Source: Epithemia pelagica
Taxonomy: Eukaryota; Bacillariophyta; Bacillariophyceae; Surirellales; Surirellaceae
DNA length: 64,000 nucleotides
Assembly (NCBI GenBank): GCA_946965045.2
Contig: OX337232.1
Coordinates: 1-64,000 of the forward strand
Direction: 5' to 3'
The position numbers and the translations under genes are program-made. Below, piece after piece: positions 60,165 to 64,000 of the stretch (the first letter of the stretch is position 1; each line of letters opens with the position of its first letter). The notes under the pieces were generated by a model. The model saw nothing but the letters and a program-made list of their open reading frames with translations. It ran no database searches and was not told the origin of the DNA.

Positions 60165-61508
60165 ATGATGAGGTTTGCGAAATTGTTTGTTTCCTTTCTA
60201 GTCGGTCCAAAACGTTCCCAAGTAGAACCGTCTAGGTTGGATCACCTTCTGGAAATCCAGCGCTGCAAACGAATGGGTGGCCCGTGGTTTCCTTCTCCAA
60301 GGATGAGTTCCATGGACGACGACCGCATTGGGTATGTTTTTGATTTTTTGCGCCATGGTAAAGTGAAGCTCCCCCTCGACAGTACTGTCACCAAGGAAAC
60401 TTTGATCAGCGAGTTGGAATTCTATGGATTGGACCACAATACTACCGATATCGTGTTGTCGAATGCCATTGAGGTCTCGTCCTCCCTTCGTCTCTCCTCT
60501 CCTCCTCCTGAGCTAGACGCCGTCGAAGCGATCGAGTATATCGATTGGTTCGAACAAGCCTATGAAGAGCATATCCAGAACCTCAACCAGGAACTGTATC
60601 CTTTTAAGTACAAACGCGATTGTACAACATTGGCTCTGTATATCTTTCGAAAATACAAGAAAACGAGTGAATGGAAAATGGTGTTGGACAAGGATGACGA
60701 CAAGGAAGCATTTGCGATTCTCTCAAATGTAGTAAGCAATCGACCTCCAGATTTGGAGAAGTTTCATCACGACTGTTTGGCACACTTCGGCTTGGCCTAC
60801 AAATTTATTGAAAACCAATCCAGTCGCTACCCGAGCAAGTTTATCATAACATTGAAGACAGCCCCTGGAAAGGACAAAGGGAGAAAGCGCTGGCAGGTGC
60901 CTGCAGGACGAATGGATCCCTCTTGGTTTCCTTCTCCAAGGAGTTCCAAGGAAGACGACCGCATTGAGTATATTTTTGATTTGTTGCGGCATGGTAAAGT
61001 CGAGCTCCCCCACGACAGTACCGTGACCAAGGAAACTTTGTTGAAAGAGTTGGAATTCTATGGATTGAACGAGAAAACAACCGATATCGTGTTGTCAAAT
61101 GCCATTGAGGTCTCGTCCTCTCGTCCCTCCTCTCCTTCTCCTCAGGTATCCGCCGTCGGCGCACTCAAAGATATCCATTCGTCGGAACAAGTCTATGAAG
61201 AGCATATCAAGAAACTCAACCATGAACTGTATCCTATTCAATATAGACGTGATTGTACAAAACTGGCTCTCTATATCTTTCGGGAATTCAAGAAAAACCC
61301 CAACAACTGGAAGATCCATGTGAGCAAAGAATGGAGCTCCGAGAAAGAAGCATACGTGACTGTTTCCAAGATTGTCAACAATCGACCTCAAGGTTTGGAG
61401 ACGTTTCATCAAGACAGTTTGGCACACTTTGGCTTGGCGTATAAATTGATTGAAAATCGCACCGGTAGGTACGGGGCCGCGTTTACGATCACACTGACAA
61501 AAGCTTGA
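60165..61508 (+). CDS. Fused double-BTB protein B6
   Basis: 447 aa from MMRFAKLFVSFLVGPK (60165). Unit 1 (about residues 1-240) is a complete BTB plus C-terminal domain. Unit 2 begins PAGRMDPSWFPSPRSSKEDD and lacks the first BTB strands (no FLVGPK...LDHLLEIQR), then continues YIFDLLRHGKVELPHD...TLLKELEFYGLN and a full C-terminal domain ending FTITLTKA. The joint follows KDKGR, which is where B4 ends, so the fusion looks like unequal exchange between single-unit genes. Confidence 0.85.
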   Translation: MMRFAKLFVSFLVGPKRSQVEPSRLDHLLEIQRCKRMGGPWFPSPRMSSMDDDRIGYVFDFLRHGKVKLPLDSTVTKETLISELEFYGLDHNTTDIVLSNAIEVSSSLRLSSPPPELDAVEAIEYIDWFEQAYEEHIQNLNQELYPFKYKRDCTTLALYIFRKYKKTSEWKMVLDKDDDKEAFAILSNVVSNRPPDLEKFHHDCLAHFGLAYKFIENQSSRYPSKFIITLKTAPGKDKGRKRWQVPAGRMDPSWFPSPRSSKEDDRIEYIFDLLRHGKVELPHDSTVTKETLLKELEFYGLNEKTTDIVLSNAIEVSSSRPSSPSPQVSAVGALKDIHSSEQVYEEHIKKLNHELYPIQYRRDCTKLALYIFREFKKNPNNWKIHVSKEWSSEKEAYVTVSKIVNNRPQGLETFHQDSLAHFGLAYKLIENRTGRYGAAFTITLTKA

Positions 61509-62337
61509 AAGACAAACGGAGAGATTGCAATGAATAAGGAACACGTCACCATTCCAAGAGGAGTTTACGTGTTCCTCCTCCAAGTCTGTGAGGACTCACT
61601 AAAGCACTGTTGGATTACTACTAAGGTGAACTCTATTTGTGCTGTCAAAGCCTAACGATATCCGCTGCTCCCCCATGGAATCGGGTACAATAGGACACCA
61701 GCTTGGCGCCTTTGGGCGGAGGGATTAAGAAACCACCGACCTATAGACGGCAATCGGGCGGCCCCCGTTTCATCATCCTACTAGATGGACGACACTACCA
61801 TGTTTTTACTGCTTTTGGTTGGTGTTCTGTTTGATGCTAGTCCACTAGAGTTCGTATTAGCAGTAACATATATAGGTAGTAGAAGAGCCTCATCTTCGTC
61901 CTTCTGGTGTTGGTTGGTGTCGGTCGACCGAAGGCCAGAATGTAGGGGTCGTCGTCGTCGTCGTCGTTCTTCCACAAACACCATTGGTCGAGTGGTCGGG
62001 CTTATCCCGATAACCCAACCACACACCAGTGGTGGTACCAATGCCGTCCGGTATTCAAGGAGGAAGATGATCGCCCTCGTTTGGTCTCGAACATTATTTG
62101 TGCGACTACCCGCCCGCGCCAGTCAGATTTTGACGTGAACGCTAGCGAAGGAGCCAGTAGTAGAAATCACACGACTCATAAGTCGTGACTCGCCGCCCGC
62201 GTGTGCATCAGTCAAGTTTTTATGTGAACATTCCTCAACGAAGGACGCCACCATACAGCCCAATCGAACCACGAGAAAGAGCGGAATCGCAATCGCCTTG
62301 TCCTTTTCCTCAGCAAAGCAACAGACAACGTATTAGT
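61509..62337. other. Intergenic, B7 promoter side
   Basis: A block with CCATGGAATCGGGTA and GGCGCCTTTGGGCGGAG (about 61673-61790) recurs at the very end of the window (63880-64000). Two BTB upstream elements lie at ~62120 and ~62209. No gene; the minus-strand frame at 61781-62041 is a shadow of CGTCGT-rich sequence. Confidence 0.5.
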
Positions 62338-63717
62338 ATGAGGTTTGCGAAACTGTTTGTCTCCTTTCTACTCGGTCCAAAACATTCTCAGGAACAATCC
62401 TCCAGGTTGGATCACCTTTTGGAAATCCAACGCTCTCCGCTGGGGCTTGCTACCGGACGAATGGATCGCCCGTGGTTTCCTTCTCCAAGGATGAGTTCCA
62501 TGGATGACGACCGCATTGAGTATATTTTTGATTTGTTGCGGGATGGCAAAGTGAAGCTCCCCCACGACAGCACCGTCACCAAGGACACTTTGCTGAAAGA
62601 GTTGAAATTTTATGGATTGGATCAGAATACAACCGATATCGTATTGTCGAATGCCATTGAGGTTTCCTCTCGTCCGTCTCCTCCTCCTGAGGTTTACGCC
62701 GTAGCAGCGGTCGATTATCTCTATTCGTTGGAACAAGCCTGTGAGAAGCGTATCAAGGAACTAGACAAGGAACTGTACCCTTTTGAATACAAGCGCAATT
62801 GTACAACATTGGCTCTCCATATCTTTCGGGAATTCAAGAAAACGAATACATGGAAGATTCACGTGGACAAGTATGACGACAAGGAATCATTTGCGATTCT
62901 AAAAAATGTAGTAAGCCATCGACCTCCAGGTTTGGAGAAGTTTCATCAGGACTGTTTGGCACACTTCGGCTTGGCGTACAAATTTATTCAAATCCAGTCT
63001 AGCAGCTGGTGGAGGTGGAGGAATGAGTTTCTTATAACATTGAAGAAAGTTCGTGGAGAAGACAAAGGGAGATGGGAACGCTCCGGGCTGGCTGCTGGAC
63101 GAATGGACCCCCCTTGGTTTTCTTCTCCAAAGAGTTCCAAGGATGACGACCGCATTCAGTATATTTTTGAGTTTCTGCGGCATGGTAAAGTCGAGCTCCC
63201 GCACGACAGTACTGTGACCAAGGAAACTTTGTTAAAAGAGTTGGAATTCTATGGACTAGAAAAGAATACCACCGATATCATGTTGTCGAAGGCCATTCAG
63301 GTCTCGTCCTCTCGTTCCTCCTCTCCTCCTCCAGAAGTATCCACCGTCGACGCACTCGATTACCTCGATTCGTTGGAACAAGCTTGTGAAGAGGATATCG
63401 AGAAACTCAAGGAGGAACTGTACCCTTTTGAATACAAGCGCAATTGTACAAAACTGGCTCTCTATATCTTTCGGGAATTGAAGAAACACCCCAATAAGTG
63501 GAAGATCCATGTAAGCGATGAATATAGCCGCGATTGGCGTGAGAAGGAAGCATACGCGACCGTTTCCAAGGTTCGCAACAATCGACCTCAAGGTTTGGAG
63601 AAGTTTCATCAAGACAGTTTGGCACACTTTGGCTTAGCGTACAAATGTATTGAACATAAGCGCCTTCGTCAGTATTCGAGTGATTTCGAGTTTATAATCA
63701 CATTGGAAAAAGCTTGA
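62338..63717 (+). CDS. Fused double-BTB protein B7
   Basis: 459 aa from MRFAKLFVSFLLGPK (62338). Same architecture as B6: a complete first unit, then AAGRMDPPWFSSPKSSKDDD and a second unit without the first BTB strands. Unit 2 is closest to unit 2 of B6 and ends FIITLEKA. A WWRWRN insertion lies in the first C-terminal domain near the QSSSWW stretch. B6 and B7 therefore come from duplication of one already fused gene, together with its 3' flank. Confidence 0.85.
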   Translation: MRFAKLFVSFLLGPKHSQEQSSRLDHLLEIQRSPLGLATGRMDRPWFPSPRMSSMDDDRIEYIFDLLRDGKVKLPHDSTVTKDTLLKELKFYGLDQNTTDIVLSNAIEVSSRPSPPPEVYAVAAVDYLYSLEQACEKRIKELDKELYPFEYKRNCTTLALHIFREFKKTNTWKIHVDKYDDKESFAILKNVVSHRPPGLEKFHQDCLAHFGLAYKFIQIQSSSWWRWRNEFLITLKKVRGEDKGRWERSGLAAGRMDPPWFSSPKSSKDDDRIQYIFEFLRHGKVELPHDSTVTKETLLKELEFYGLEKNTTDIMLSKAIQVSSSRSSSPPPEVSTVDALDYLDSLEQACEEDIEKLKEELYPFEYKRNCTKLALYIFRELKKHPNKWKIHVSDEYSRDWREKEAYATVSKVRNNRPQGLEKFHQDSLAHFGLAYKCIEHKRLRQYSSDFEFIITLEKA

Positions 63718-64000
63718 AAGACAACCGAAGAGACTTTTTAAACCATTCCAAGAGCTCCTCCAAGTCTCTAAGGACACGACATTGCATTTGTTTGTCTGTA
63801 GCAATTGCCAAAGACTTTGAATACTATTAACCCGGACTTTATTTTTATGTTAAGCTGAACTATACATTCGCGGTCCCCATGGAATCGGGTAGTAATAGGA
63901 ATGGCGCCTTTGGGCGGAGCAATGGAGAAACCACCAACCGACTCCTATCGACGCACGTGGACGGACCCTGGCTGTTTCACCATACTAGTAGACGGACGAC
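63718..64000. repeat. Start of a further BTB tandem unit at the window edge
   Basis: 63880-64000 matches the flank after B6 (61673-61790), including CATGGAATCGGGTA, GGCGCCTTTGGGCGGAG, GAAACCACC and the TAGTAGACGGACGAC / TAGATGGACGAC end. The array very likely continues beyond the window. Confidence 0.7.

Noticed and set aside
52811-63717. Voltage-gated potassium channels, suggested by the T1-type BTB
   Set aside because: None of the proteins has transmembrane helices or a pore motif; they are soluble KCTD-like proteins.

Overview
The window is the left end of a eukaryotic chromosome. It opens with about 90 perfect CCCTAA telomere repeats and runs about 63.5 kb inward. The best fit is a diatom or related stramenopile alga. 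The reasons are the TTAGGG-type telomere, compact genes with few introns, many long Ser/Thr/Asn-rich low-complexity proteins, and a SOUL-like gene whose candidate first exon has a signal peptide ending in a GAF motif, like diatom plastid presequences. This placement is inferred from sequence features, not from a search.

Region 1 (0-13 kb, subtelomere) is a mosaic of broken genes and four short repeat families, here called R, S, T and V. Six minus-strand coding pieces carry an N-terminal GPGTPSPSRRRP-type tail and/or paired degenerate zinc fingers. The longest (811-2835) ends just after an RH...QSGHS signature that resembles the recombinase-like region placed before the RecQ helicase in fungal telomere-linked helicases. 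A plus-strand piece at 12.4 kb carries a Cys/His-rich tail of the kind that ends such helicases. No helicase core is present. Nearly every module joint contains TTAGGG, inverted relative to the terminal telomere.

Region 2 (13-27 kb) holds single-copy genes: a SOUL heme-binding-like gene, a Crinkler-type P-loop NTPase with a nuclease-like tail, and two very long low-complexity proteins.

Region 3 (27.4-51.7 kb) is a Kelch array of seven six-blade propeller genes, four on the plus strand (K1-K4) and three on the minus strand (K5-K7), facing each other around a low-complexity gene at 40-41.9 kb. Two large inverted duplications link the halves. A second gene type (intact at 49.7-51.7 kb, decayed at 30.6-31.4 and 33.2-34.9 kb) lies just upstream of three Kelch copies, so the ancestral unit was probably a two-gene cassette.

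Region 4 (52.8-64 kb and beyond) is a plus-strand tandem array of seven genes (B1-B7) with a KCTD/T1-type BTB domain and a shared lineage-specific C-terminal domain. Two are fused double-BTB genes, one has lost its BTB, and two are broken. BTB and Kelch arrays side by side raise the possibility of split CUL3-type adaptors, but the sequence alone does not show this.
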